In this document: positions 10,824-23,060 of the stretch, piece by piece
How the letters are laid out: each line of letters starts with the position of its first letter
Position numbering within the stretch: position 1 is the stretch's first letter
Source of the DNA: Hyperoplus lanceolatus
Taxonomy: Eukaryota; Chordata; Actinopteri; Uranoscopiformes; Ammodytidae
DNA: 64,000 nucleotides
Direction of reading: 5' to 3'
Assembly (NCBI GenBank): GCA_026929865.2
Contig: CM049402.1
Location: forward strand, 7,869,001-7,933,000
Made by a program: the position numbers and the translations under genes
The notes under the pieces: model-generated
What the model was told of the DNA's origin: nothing
What the model saw: the letters and a program-made list of their open reading frames with translations, nothing else
Database searches by the model: none

Positions 10824-10846
10824 CGTGTTTGCGCGTGTGTGTGTGT
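10782..10846. repeat. (TG)n microsatellite with imperfect right side
   Basis: Pure TG to about 10819, then tgcg-containing variants to 10846. Confidence 0.95.
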
Positions 10847-12088
10847 CTCTCCCTGTCTCATTGCCAGATCGTTGCCTCTACCACTGCTTCAATATACGTC
10901 TCAGTCCTTTAAGTCTATGTTTGTCCATCCAGCCATAAGAGCATTTGCGAGGTCGGCCTTGGGTTTTAAGGTTAACGTTTACAATGCAGTGGATTCATTA
11001 CCGAAATCTACATGAATGCTGAGAAACTGAACTTTTCCAGTATAGTTATTTTTTGCATACAAAATGGCTGAGATGAGCTCACGGGTGTTTGTGTGTTATA
11101 TTGTCTGTGTTGATTTTGCAGCATGAAGGTGTGTGTTGACACCGTGCATGTATTGAGTCCTCTTAATAGACAGCTTTTATAACATCTGACATAGCCAGAC
11201 TGACAGCTTTTTTCTTCTTCTCCCGTGACCATGGAAACTAGCAAATGAGCCCTTGTGCGCTATACGGTGAGGCACTCGGAGGAGGCGTTGGAGGTTACAA
11301 GGCTATACGGTAATCTACGGTAGCCGACACACATAGACACTCAGTCACATCCTGAAGAGAGTTACCACAGGGTAGATAAGATGATGATGAGGAGAGGTAG
11401 CAGACAGATGGAGGAAAATAAATCGAAAGATGACAGATCACACTTCACATGTTGACATTTCAGTGTGTGAATATATCCCACTCCCCCCCCCCCAGAACAT
11501 GTCACATTGTTACCCTTGAGATAACACCTTAGTACAAATCACATGCAGCACCATGCCCGATGGAGCTCCTGTATACTCCTTCCCCACTGAAGTCTATACC
11601 AGAGATGTCTCCTCCAGATGTGGTAGCCTATCTGTAGAAGCGCCTAGCGTGCGGTTTGGCTCCCTCGATGGCTTTTGGAAGCAAGCTGTGTGTAGCAATT
11701 GAAGCTGGCTAACCTCCCCGGGGCTCTGCATTAATCGCTAATAAAGTCTACCTCCTTCCACAACCACAACCCCGGGAAGAGTGTGTGTGTGTGTGTGTGT
11801 GTGTGTGACCCCTGCCTGCCCTCTCTGTGTGGTCACATAATGATGACTATATACACTCAATCAACGTGCCCAATCATAAAATACAGAGAGCAAATACATA
11901 GTGCCACTGGACATATACTGCACACTGTGATTGTGGTAACACGCAATTTAACATTTGATCCCTGAGACCCACTCATGCTGTATGTGTATGCATCACTGCA
12001 AACAGACGTACATGCTCACATAAGGTCAGCCAAATACACTCCCCCCTCACAGCACTTCTGCCATGCCCTCCAGGGGTACACACTCACA

Positions 12089-12120
<32 letters not shown>

Positions 12121-12273
12121 TAGAGAGTTATCACAGCTAAAGAGAGAGGGGACAAGTCTGTCTACATGGAGCAAAGCACACTGTAAATGAACAAGGTTTG
12201 GGCTGAATAAAATATTGAGTGATAGTCACTAATGCCCACAGTGCTGAACTGAATGAAAGCCTTAAGAAAAAAC
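10847..12273. other. No gene seen; two short microsatellites
   Basis: Contains (GT)n at 11781-11807 and an imperfect (AC)n at 12078-12120, plus a C run at 11483-11494. The rest is unique-looking. Confidence 0.6.
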
Positions 12274-13775
12274 TGGATCAAATCAAATCAAAATTTATTT
12301 ATATAGCCCAATATCACAAATAGCAATTTGCCTCAGTGGGCTTTACAATCAAACACAATAAAAACACACAGTGTACACAGTGAAACAATCCAAAAAGATA
12401 AAAATGTCCATTGTAAGAATGTAGGTAGATTTCGAAAAGATGTCCTCTTCAGAAGCTGCCAGACAAAGGGCCACAACGTCACTCATCGTTGAAGTCACCA
12501 TCACTCTCAATGATGATGTAACCTGAAGAATAACGAGGAGACGAGTCACACATGCAGACATAGTGCAAGGGAATTGTGAGAGGAGGAGGAAGCAGGATCC
12601 AGGGTGTCCAATCAGCACACAGGACCTGCATGCAAGAGAGGACGGAGGGAGGAGCTATGGCTCGGAAGTTTGGGAGATAAGAAAAATAAATAAATAATAA
12701 TAATAAAAAATAAAAAAGTAGGGCCCGCAGCACGGCGCCTCACCCCGCCCCGCGGTGGAGCCCGAGAGGCCCCCCCCACCACGCCGATGGGAGATCCACC
12801 ACCAATGGGACCACGCCAGCCAAGCAATCCCCATGCCCCCCCCCACATTCATACCGCCCTCACCCTTGATCTAAGTTAAAAACACCCCTAGGTCTAAGTT
12901 AAAAACACCCCTAGATCTAAAAAAAAAAAAAAAAAAAAAAAAACCCAACCCCACGCTGCAGGCCACCCCATGAGAGGGCACGGAGAGCAGTCATACAGGA
13001 TCCTGCACGGCCACAGAGGCGGAGGAACCCCCCCGAGAAGGCCGCGGACCACGGCGGAGACAAGGCCCCCGGCACCCCAAGCGCGGAGCAGGCCGCGAGA
13101 CAACCGGCCACGGACAGCCGGCGCCAGCACCAAAAAACACAGAGGCCCCACAGGCGCGGCCGCCACCAACACCAGCACCCAGCGGTGTAAACAATACCTA
13201 GACTGAGACCCTCCCTCTGCAGAAAAGGACTATAATTTATATAAAAGTTTGGCTGTATAGATATGTTTTAAGTTTGGATTTAAACTCCTCAACAGAGTTA
13301 GATTGTCTTATGGCTGCTGGGAGATTGTTCCATGAAAAAGGAGCCCGATATGAGAAGGCCCTGCTGCCCGCAGTCTTATTAAATCTGGGGACACAAAGGA
13401 GCCCTGTATTCATAGAGCGAAGTGCCCTGGGAGGGACATAGGTTGCTATGAGACAAGTAAGAAGGTGCAAGCCCATTTACAGCTTTGTAAGTCAGAAGCA
13501 GCACTTTGAAAACCGATCTGACTTGCACCGGGAGCCAATGAAGGGAGGCCAATATTGGTGTGATATGGTCAAATTTTCTGGTTTTCATTAAAATCCTGGC
13601 TGCAGAATTTTGAACCTTTTGTAAGCTTTTAGTAGCTGTTTTAGGTAATCCAGAAAATAATACATTACAGTAATCCAGTCTAGAGGACACAAATGCATGT
13701 ATTAAGATTTCCGCATCAGACATGGACAGACTAGATCTAATTTTTCTAAGGTGAAAAAAGGCTGTTTATCCAATA
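12274..13775 (-). mobile_element. 5'-truncated L2-like LINE (minus strand)
   Basis: A 1.5 kb LINE 3' part. The high-coordinate half encodes the C-terminal region of an L2-type reverse transcriptase and the low-coordinate half is a long 3' UTR. On the minus strand it ends in a tttgattt tail (12274-12297), preceded by an atataaataaattt segment usual for fish L2-type tails. The UTR includes a GC-rich, CpG-rich block (12970-13190), a 25-base A run (12919-12943) and a duplicated ctaagttaaaaacacccct unit (12872-12916). Confidence 0.8.
13237..13775 (-). pseudogene. L2-type reverse transcriptase C-terminal fragment
   Basis: One frame (13723-13379) reads SDAEILIHAFVSSRLDYCN, then KSLQKVQNSAARIL and HITPILASLHWLPV and FKVLLLTYKAVNGLAPSYL. 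After a frameshift a second frame (13476-13237) continues with RALRSMNTGLLCVPR, AFSYRAPFSWNNLPAAI and FKSKLKTYLY and then stops. This is the standard C-terminal block order of fish L2-type LINEs, which copy RNA at nicked target DNA. Upstream residues FHLRKIRSSLS can be read to about 13775. The catalytic palm and endonuclease are absent, so it is a dead 5'-truncated copy. Confidence 0.85.
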
Positions 13776-14986
13776 TTAAAAACAAATCAACTGTATACAC
13801 ATCATGGGCACAGTGACCTTTGCTCTCTGGTGCTTGAAAAGGTCGAATCTATGCATGTATAAATCCAGTGTGTTACAATCAATGTTTAGAAAAAAAATTA
13901 ACACACACCCCTTTTTATTGTTTTTTCTTCTGCAATTCCATGACAGTATCGAGATGACCGGAAATGAGGAGGGGCCTAAAAGATGCCATGGTTCCGATGA
14001 ACTCAAACAATGTAACACCACAGCACATTGAATATACACAATGTAGCAACAACTACAATTGCCCACCACCCCACCCACCGATAGTCTGCTAACACATCCT
14101 GTTGTCACTGTACATATAGGCTTGCTGATTCTAGCTTCATGCCAAAGTCAGCTTGTGTGCTCCCAATAGCAGTGTCTATGCATGAATGTTTAGCGGGTAT
14201 ATAATGTTTTTTTTTTCTCTTCAATATATCTTCATAGTAGCATGCTAACGTCCGCAAGACAAAGAAATATTTCTGGACCGTATTATAAAAAGATAATTAT
14301 TTTTTACCGGACCAATCCAAGTAACACAATCAGACTCAAAGCTGAAAATGTAATGCAATACATCCAACGTGCCTGGTGATGGGTTCATGATAAGTTCCTC
14401 CCTCCCCTAGAAGGACCAAACCTTCAAAAACATCCTTCAGTTCCAATTTAAAAAAAGCCTGTATTCTTTGACGAGGAAGTGCAATTGCAATCTCTATTCC
14501 CCCAGGAGTAGTATTAGGCCTGGCATATTTGATCCAAATGCATTTTGAACAAGGAGGAGGAACCTATCATGAAGCATATTGTGTGACGAGAGAAGGGATG
14601 TAGTCCACTGAAGGATTTACCAGAATATTGTTCAATTTTCATCTCAAATATCCCACTGGATTCTCTGGCAAAACATAATGTTCAAATGAGTTTTGCCAGG
14701 GTCTTACATGTGTGTTTGTATTAGAGTTACAGGTTATTGCTCCGTGCTCTTGTTTTTCTTTTCTTTGAATTTTCTTCTGAAGAGTGTTTGTATTAATCAA
14801 CCTGCAGGGCCCATCATGTCCCGGTCTCCACTAGATCCCCCCGTCACTGACACTGAGATGAGTGTAATTACATGCTCAGCGTTGCCTCTCTCCAATACCC
14901 AAATAGATTTATGATTCCACCAGCCCACGCACTGGCCACACATGCAAAATCACACACAAACACAAACACACAGGCAAACACAAACA

Positions 14987-15031
<45 letters not shown>

Positions 15032-15672
15032 CCCTAGTAATCAACTCTGATGGTGGACAATTAATATCCAATTCCAACCAGCCTTTGTTTTTGTCAGCTG
15101 TGGATTTAAAAAACGAAATGAGGAGCTCCCAGGGGAAATTGACTCATGAAAAACCAATATTTAGTGTGCTAACATTGTGTCTGCTTGAGGTCACGGAAAC
15201 GAGGACAATTGAGCTCACGTCTGAATAGTCCTCCACGAGTGAACAACACTGACTTGGCTATAGGATTGCATGAGAAAAGCTAACACCACCATACCCTTGG
15301 TGCTTTTTAATAGGGTTTGAAGGGTCTTTGGTATTGCCTGGAGGCTTCAGGTGCTCACAGTAGAATCCAATTTTATGCCTTCCGTCTGGCTCTCCAAACA
15401 GCCAACGGATAGCCAGCCAATTCATTTCGGCCCTGCTGTAGTCCTCAATCAATGGGCAGAGGCAGCAGAGGTGGGAGAGGTGTCTTGGCTTCTCTCTGTT
15501 TCCCCTTTAAATCAAACTTACTAATGCAGGGAAGGAAGACAGCACCTTCATCCTTTAGCTGGCTCGTAAGACAAGCCAGAGGAATGCCTCAAGGCAAACT
15601 GTGTGCCGGGCACTCTGCTGCCTGGCTACCTCAGCGATAAACACTGTCTTCTTTTGTAGCAGGCTGTGGAGT

Positions 15673-15714
<42 letters not shown>

Positions 15715-16039
15715 GGGTTATTTGATGTCAAGATAGACAGAGGGTCAGAGGGTGAAGGGTGATGAAATAGGAGAAGTTGAAAAAGGCCCTCGTGGCTGTG
15801 TAGTTGTGTTGATGTAGCAGGTCGTTTCACCTCCAGGGTCCTCCGCCAGTCAGACAGGTGTTGAAGTCTAACATTCATTTTCTCTAACAGCTAGCCCTGA
15901 GGAAAATTCATCACATATATTCATAAATGCTGCATATCTTTATTTGAATATGCAATACCCATTACTCTCAAGCCATGCTCTTGAGATGGCAATGGTCGTT
16001 TGTTCGTTCCACCTCTTCCGTACTGAAAGTTTTCGACAA
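13776..16039. other. No gene seen; two microsatellites
   Basis: Contains imperfect (AC)n at 14951-15029 (pure from about 14990) and (TG)n at 15675-15713. No coding or transposon signal recognised elsewhere. Confidence 0.6.
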
Positions 16040-16370
16040 CTGTTGGATGGATTGTCATGAAGTGTTAGCGTGCTGACTTGCAAAAACTTAAATGGTGAAT
16101 GTGATAAACAGTACCAGCCTGGTGAGACCTTGCCTGATCTTGTAAGCTTCACATTTGTTTCTTTCCCCAAAGATCGCTCTGACATTTCTCCAATCTCCAT
16201 GGTGGGGGGGGGGGGGGGGGGGGACACCAGTTTGTAAATGCTGCTATAATGAAAAATACAGAGAGTTTTGTGAAGCTGATAGGCTTAATAAACTTTTATG
16301 TCTACTCATTTGGCAATGGCTCGCATTTAATCGGCATTCATTCATATGCATAGGTTACGCAGTATAGCTT
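16040..16370. repeat. Dispersed repeat, copy 1 (family K) with poly-G run
   Basis: Shares with 17090-17475 the landmarks ccagcctg, cacatttgtttct, agatc followed by tctg, tttctccaatct and a closing atagctttaa. It contains a 20-base G run (16204-16223). Class unknown: no terminal repeats were resolved. Confidence 0.5.
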
Positions 16371-17089
16371 TAAACGCACATGCACACACACTTGATTAAC
16401 CTGACCTCGATATGTTACCAAGCCCCTGTTGTAGCATCTATTTCTGTCTAATACCACAGTGTTATGCTCTCCCTGGTCTCACCACACCTCTCTGCTTTGA
16501 CCTCCAGGCTGACCCCCCCCCACTCCTCACTACCCACTCACTCCACAGCCTAGTTTTCTGTTCCAACACCTCATAACAAGAGTGATGGCTCCCTCACGCT
16601 CCCCATCAGGCTGTCTCAGGCAGCCGCCTCCGTCCTGATCTGAGGCCATCCATCTCTCTGGCAAACGGGATAGGAAGGAGGTCGACGATAAAACAGAAAA
16701 AGTGGGAGTTAAAGCCGACACGCGATCACTGAAGGACAGCTAAAGCGCTGCCTTTAAAAACCAAACAAAAGTCCTGTTAAGTCATACTTGTTGAATGGAT
16801 GGTAGAATCTAGATCAATGCTTTTTTTCTGTAACTAAGCATTTTCATGCATTGCAGATATTTCCCATTGGGATGGTGAAACACCAACACATACCAGTGTA
16901 GAATGTAATGCCTGTGAGCTATAAAGAGAAGCAAGTGTGTTATAACATTTCTGTTGAAGTATTGTACCACATTAAGTCGGTTCTAGAATTTGCATAATTA
17001 AGATGTTTGCGCATGATCATACATAACATGGTTACATGGCATACACAGTCTACAGCCATGTTAATTGACTGCTCACATGTTCACAATGA
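16371..17089. other. No gene seen
   Basis: Unique-looking sequence with a short C run (16514-16521). Confidence 0.6.
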
Positions 17090-17475
17090 CGATGCTAACT
17101 TGCTGATTTTGAGGTGCACTGTTTTAGCTTGCTGAGACCAGCCTGATCCGGTAAGATTCACATTTGTTTCTCTTCTGCAGATCAGTCTGGACTTTCTCCA
17201 ATCTTGGGCGGGAGGAGCCTGGCCTGTCCGTTAGTAGAAGGCAGCCCCTGATTGGTTCATGTAGTTGTTGGAAGTAAACATGGATCGACCTTTAAGAAGC
17301 GCCCCTTGAAATGTTTCAGTTGTTGATTGTACTGCTAAGAACAAACCTGGACGTACAGCAGAAGGAATGAAATCCATGCGCAATCACCAAAGGCTTACCT
17401 CATGTAGATGTAGATACAGTGTTGTTATTACTCAGAATTTCTCATGGGGGCGACAGAAGTTACGGGCCATAGCTT
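17090..17475. repeat. Dispersed repeat, copy 2 (family K)
   Basis: Direct-orientation relative of 16040-16370, with the same landmarks in the same order. The middle (17215-17440) has no counterpart in copy 1, which may carry a deletion. Confidence 0.5.
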
Positions 17476-17857
17476 TAACACAAGGAGCCGGGAAGGGGGG
17501 GGGTGGGGGGGGCATCAACAGTTGAGGCAGCGAGCCCTCCCAGGTGGACAGTTATAAGAGCGAAAGCAGTTGGTTGTTATTGTGTGGATATGTCAGCAGA
17601 TTTAGGGCCTGCTGTGAAGGAGAAGGGTAATGAGTGTGGAGGTGTTTGTTTAGGGGGCACCAGGAAGTATCTAATTAATGCCATCCCAGTAGCCCCGGTG
17701 AGGCCTGACCTTCTGTTCAAGGCCATGAGTTGCCTCCACCGCCTCACCCTGCCCCGGCCTGCCAACAGCGATACTTGAATTATTGATAAGACAGAGAGGA
17801 GAAGCAACAGTAAACTATGGAGGGAATGATCAGGATTTCTCCATTGCATGAGCATGT

Positions 17858-17859
<2 letters not shown>

Positions 17860-17952
<93 letters not shown>
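17860..17952. repeat. (TG)n microsatellite
   Basis: About 46 units with one phase slip near 17912. Confidence 0.97.
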
Positions 17953-17954
<2 letters not shown>

Positions 17955-19198
17955 GGCTGAAAGCAAGTGGGCTCACAGGAAGCTGGACAATCTATAAAGG
18001 GATGGTTAGATGAGACCAACCCCAAGGGGATCTCTCTGGCCAACAGGGAGAAGAGCATCCTAGATAACTTACATTCTTGAGAGAGCGGGGGGAAAGGATG
18101 GGATGTAACAACAGTAAGTACATGTACGAAAATACTATACTACAAGTAAAGTACAAGTATAGTTGTTTTTAATGCAAGTATGCCAAAATCATCATGGTTT
18201 CATCCTCTCAAATTTGAGGATCTGCTGCTTTTCCCTTAAGGCGTTCCAATGTTTACCAAGCAAAAATCTTTCATATGCAGTCCCATTCAGATTGAGCTCC
18301 ACCTAATCCAGCTACAAACCCTGCTTTGAAATGCAAATGCATTACTACTAATCTAATATACAGTATCTTAGTAAAACAGTCACTGCTGCATGGGGTACTT
18401 TTACTTTTTAAGTCAATAAAAATGTAAGTGATGTGAAGTGCATGTTTTGGAGAACTTAAGCCCTACCTAGTGCATCTTTTAACCTACATTCCATACAAGC
18501 TCCGATACTTTTGTACTTTTACTCAATTGATATCGTGAAAGGTGACTTGCAACTTGCAACAGAGCAATTGTCTCAGTAAGGCATCTCTCTAATGTTATTG
18601 ACGTACCCAAACAAAGAGGAAGAGACAAGCCAAAGAAAGAGATAGATGCTAAATGTGTCCAAGCGTTTAGGGATGTGTCTGAGTTAAATGCAGTAGAGTA
18701 GAGATAGTGATGGACCAGGGGTGTGCTGCTAGTCCTAAATCAGGCTTGATGCTTTCCCCAAACGCTCGGCTGTTATTTCTCTGCAGCTGGGGCTCGCTCA
18801 CAGGAAACAGATGGCGGTAATAAAGCCGGGGAGCTTGGGCGGACCGAGCACTCCCACTGGGCTGTCTGCTAGCAGGGCACACACTCCATACCAAGCCTGG
18901 TACTGACACACATAAAGCCCCGTCGAGGATTGAGTATAGGGCACGGATGTCCGACGGGCAAAGTGACCACTGAGGCAGGGATTTCAATCTGCAGGAGAAA
19001 CGGGCCGTGTGTTTAAGGCTAAGGGTTTAAAGAATTATTCACACAAGTGGACTCCATGGAAGTACAAGGCCAAGACACACAGTACACGTGCTGGGAGAAT
19101 GTGGCTCAGAGTGGGTGTTACATTGCAGACATATTGATAAATCAATAGAAAAGCACACCATGAATCTTGATACGGAAAGGAATAATTTGAGGTTTTTA
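17953..19198. other. No gene seen
   Basis: Unique-looking. The stretch at 18110-18520 has recurrent agtaaagtacaagta / tacttttac motifs on opposite strands and may be a decayed MITE, but I could not set its ends. Confidence 0.5.
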
Positions 19199-19427
19199 GA
19201 ATGAATGAATGAATGAATGAATATCTTTATTGTCATTGTAACAGGTACAACGAAATAAAGTGCAGTCCTTTTAGTGCAAAAACATCTGTTATGAGAAAAT
19301 TAATTTCACTCATCACAATGTATTCATAAATAAATAAATCAAAACTATATAAATAGTCAACTATAAGAAGAAAAAAAAGAAGACAATAACAAGACATAAG
19401 GAGAATATTCTTATCGGCTTTCTTGTA
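19199..19427 (-). mobile_element. LINE 3' tail (minus strand)
   Basis: Five gaat-type tetramers (19200-19222) are followed by atctttattgtcattgtaac and acaacgaaataaag. Read on the minus strand this is a 3' end with an aataaag signal and a (CATT)n tail, a common fish non-LTR ending. No coding part remains. Confidence 0.55.
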
Positions 19428-19473
19428 GATGAAATATACTATTTCTGACCACCTGCCAATCTCATGGTAATGA

Positions 19474-21300
19474 AAAGACTTGATAAAAAGTATGTTAGCA
19501 TGCAGTAGGCATGTAATTGTGATATGCCTTTTCTTATCCATTACATCAGGGATTCCCAAAGTGTGGTGCGCGCACCCCTGGGGGTGCGTGAGCTGCTGCT
19601 AGGGGGTGCGCGAGATGAGAAATGTAATGGCGGTCTGATCATTACACAATCCATATTGGTCCTATTATAAGAGGGTTTTATTTTCGTGGAAATAGGTCGT
19701 AAAAAGTCGGGTCGTGTTTTCCAAGTTGTGTTTATTTTCTTTTTTTAATCGGGTGGAAGACTGGCTGTGCTCTCGGAAGCGGCCGGGGCGTTTGTGCGCT
19801 TGGAGAGAGAACGCTTTGTGTGGAGAGAAAAAAGAGGCACGGGACATCGACGAAGCCGATTCAAAGCCTCAAATCATTATGTTGCCAGTCAACGTGTCAG
19901 AGGCAGGAATCGGCAGAGCGATCGACTTTTACTGTGGCTTTTTAGCTGCTGCAGTTGTGCTGAGGAGAGATTGCCAACTGCGCTGTCCTTTTACGCACCA
20001 GTACTGCTGCTGTAATGTTCAGATTTCCTCATTTGCATCAAAGCCCTAATGATTTTAAGAATGAGACGCTTGATTTAAACGCTGTCCATGTGATGGTGGT
20101 GATTGTCACTTTGTGAGCTGTAAACTGAAACCAACGGAGATCTCGGAGGGCTTCCCCTCGACAACGTTAAGTGCCCCGGTTATCATTTCAGCCTTAAACC
20201 ATGGCGTTGATAGCTTTCGTTTCAGCACTATGTGATTAACTATGAGCATTAAATAAATGCTGCGTCTCAGGTGCCGGGGACAGCAGCGAGGATGACCCGC
20301 TATGCACCGAACCAGAGTATAGGAGAGATGACAGCGAGAGCGATCACAGCGGGGCAGAGGAATTTGCGTGTGAAGAATAGCCTGTAGTGAACACATCAGA
20401 GTTCGGTCTATTTGCACTATCCTACTGTTTATTTGCAATGAAGAAAAGTGGTTTTTTCAATGCGTTTTTATTTTCGTACATTATTTAAATAAATAAAATG
20501 TATTGAGTTGAGTTTTGAAAAACAGGGTGTTCGTCTTATAATCGGGGTTGTCTTATACTCGGACTAATATGGGTACAGTGTTGTTTCTCCACACAATAAA
20601 GACGTGTAAATAAACATTTCCTTTGTAAAATTTAGAATCAAAAACTTGAATTTTAATTCATAAATAAATGGAGGCTATTCAAAATAAAGCGAAGTTATCT
20701 TCTTCTACGCATATGCGCACCTAGTTTGTGGCCTCTACATTCATTCTCGCAATTTATTTAAAATTACTGCCGTTCTAATTTTATTTCCATAACCTGTGTT
20801 ATGATGACGGGGTTGTTTGCTCCACGGTCATTTAAACTTGCTGCAATTGTTGCTCAACGTGACTCAAAATATCAGACTATAATATTTTCCCCATTTTATC
20901 TGCTTTCTGCCCCTTGTTGTGATCGTGATTATTTTATCATGTGTGTTCTGGTCATTTGAGCATCATTGAACATGCCACCTTTAATATAGCTATAAAAAAG
21001 CTTGTTGCATTTTTTTTTTATGTGTGGGGGTGCGTCAACCTGGTTGGGACATAGAAGGGGGTGCGCGGCTAAAAAAGGTTGGGAACTGCTGCATTACATA
21101 ATAACGTTGCGCCATGAACTTGCCTCTTGCTTGTACTGTATATCTGTCGCATCGCTGGATGTTTTCACTCGGAGTCTGTGTCGATGTGATGTTACTTCCG
21201 GTGCGCAATGGATTGTGGGTAGGAAATTGCCCAAGAAAAATGCTGATAACCACACAAAAGAAAATCATGTTCGAATATAGTGCGTCCGAGTACTTTTAAG
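19474..21300. mobile_element. MITE of family J split by a hAT insertion
   Basis: The left piece (19474-19546, with gcatgcagtaggcat) and right piece (21100-21300, with gttgcgcc, cttgcctcttgctt, gtcgatgtga and ggattgtgggt) align in order with the uninterrupted copy at 60681-61083. Both outer ends are lost or too diverged to place exactly. Confidence 0.7.
19547..21091. mobile_element. Non-autonomous hAT (Charlie-like) element with perfect 8-bp duplication
   Basis: It starts cagggattcccaaagtgtgg and ends aggttgggaactgctg, imperfect inverted repeats of the kind seen in hAT/Charlie elements. Identical cattacat octamers flank it (19539-19546 and 21092-21099). Length is 1545 bp. No hAT transposase domain is seen. 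Open frames of 82 and 111 codons (19714-20049) overlap in different frames and are unrecognised, and a short acidic frame follows near 20265-20380. A segment at 20524-20572 (gtgttcgtcttataatcgg) looks like the end of a further, older element. Confidence 0.9.
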
Positions 21301-21440
21301 CATGCTGTATTTTAGGAAAAATAAACTCTAATTTGTGATATTATGCCCCCCCATTAATATGCATTTACTCTTGTATAATCAATTTAAACAAGTTGTATAT
21401 TCTTCACATTTGACTTTAAGAAATGATTCACTTCAGTCTC

Positions 21441-21830
21441 AGTTTGGAGGCTGAGCAATAAAAACTGAAGCTGATCTCCCATGAGATAAGATACATTCCT
21501 AAGTTAGAACAAAGTCTTGGTAACTTCTCAGGGCCGGGGGAGGAAAGCTCCATGATCTCTGGTTTCGGTCAAGAAGAAGAAAGAGAGGAAGACTCTGAAA
21601 TCTGCCTGACAACAAGCTTGAACCAATCAGTAGACATTGTCATGATGTTAGAGATAATAAAACCCCTTGCTGATGAGAGGGGGCTCACTTCTTTTTTGAC
21701 TTCTTCCTGCTTTTGTGTCCTGTCAACCTGCCTTGTCAATTTACTCAAATAAAATACTGAGGCCTAGATCCTGGATTTTTACACCTTTGTCCATAGTCAT
21801 TTTTCCTTCATAAATAGGCATTTTTACACG
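21441..21830 (+). repeat. Dispersed repeat, copy 1 (family L)
   Basis: The right part (about 21719-21820) matches 39345-39448: tcaacctgcc, tgtcaatttact, aaataaa, atactgaggcc, gagat/tagat, tttgtccat/tctccat and ttttttccttcataaata. The embedded aaataaaatactgagg resembles a polyadenylation region, so this may be the end of an LTR or LINE. Confidence 0.55.
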
Positions 21831-22754
21831 CATCTGACATGTATCCGACCACATACTAAATAACGGGTACTAAAAAATGGGTATTGGAACACAGCCTTAA
21901 TTAAGTAGAAGAGAGGAATAACATGTCAATCAATTCATTTTAAAAGTGCTGGTTGGTGGATTTTGTTGCAGGCTAGCCGTTACCCTCTGTTTCCAGTCCT
22001 TGCGTTAAGCTAAGCCATTTTTTGGACGGGCATGAGAGTTTTTTGCGATCCCCCTGCAAGAGAGAAGATGAGCTCATCTTCTTTCACCTTAATTCCTTTA
22101 ATTAATTCAACCTAACTCTCAAACATCTTGTTCCCCAGACCTTCAGATGCGCTAATAACAATGCGACAGTAATAAACATCACAGCCGTCTCCCGAGTTAC
22201 CTTGAAATTGCACAGATTGCATTGAATCTCTCCAGAATAGAAAAACCTGAAGACTGATGCATAAATTTGAAAGACTAATTAGCCGTCGGTGATTAGTCCT
22301 TGCTATTGCTTTTATTCTCCCTTTACTCTTTCAATCCCAACCCGCCCCCACACCTACGCTCTCTCTCTCTCTCTCTCCAACTATAAGTCATTAACGGCAA
22401 AGCTCCCATGTGGGAACTGAAGCTACCTGTGACGAACAAAAGCAAATATCCTGGCTTGTTTCATGCATCAGCCACCGGAGCCCCTGGGACCGGCAGAGTG
22501 TATGAAGTCAGGAGACGGCTGCTCCTGCTAATGCCTTTTGAATCCCTTATATAGACTTTTTACCCTCTCTGCAGTCCAGACAGGAGACAGATGCAGTCAG
22601 TCCTCATGTCAACGTCCTGTTGTTTTAGTCAACAAATACTCTAAGCCAGGATGAATTATTTTCCCAGGCTTTGCTATGTTGAATGTAAACATGATATGCA
22701 GAAATACAGAAATGGATAAATGCCATGCTAATGCTGCTGCCAAGGTGCTGTTAT
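21831..22754. other. No gene seen
   Basis: Unique-looking, with a short CT repeat (22361-22377). Confidence 0.6.
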
Positions 22755-23060
22755 ACAGAAGAGTATTAGGGCCACTGGAGAGAGAAAAAAATCAGAGTAA
22801 TACGTTTTATTTTCCATGTTGACGAAATACAATGTTGAGAATAAACTGGACAGGTAAAGATGATTGTTGGAAGTTAGGAAGATGTTGACAGCTTTGAATT
22901 TCTGGTATCGATAATTCGTACGCGAAATGTTATTCAAACACAAACGTTGCATCTTTGCAATCTTCATACGGCAGACAATGGGCTACAACCAAATGTTTAC
23001 TGAAACCCAGATGTCCTCTAAGCCAGACTAATTATACCGTTGTATGCTCTCTATGTGCAG
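22755..23060. mobile_element. MITE family F, right-truncated copy
   Basis: Its left end gagtattagggccact followed by ggagagagaaa matches the inverted ends at 43157, 43684, 32868 and 34820. Inside, gaagatgttgacag and gatgtcctctaagc match 43260 and 43350. The right inverted end is not found. Confidence 0.6.

Noticed and set aside
12612-13206. Several GC-rich frames on both strands
   Set aside because: They fall in the CpG-rich 3' UTR block of an L2-like LINE and change frame across A and C runs.
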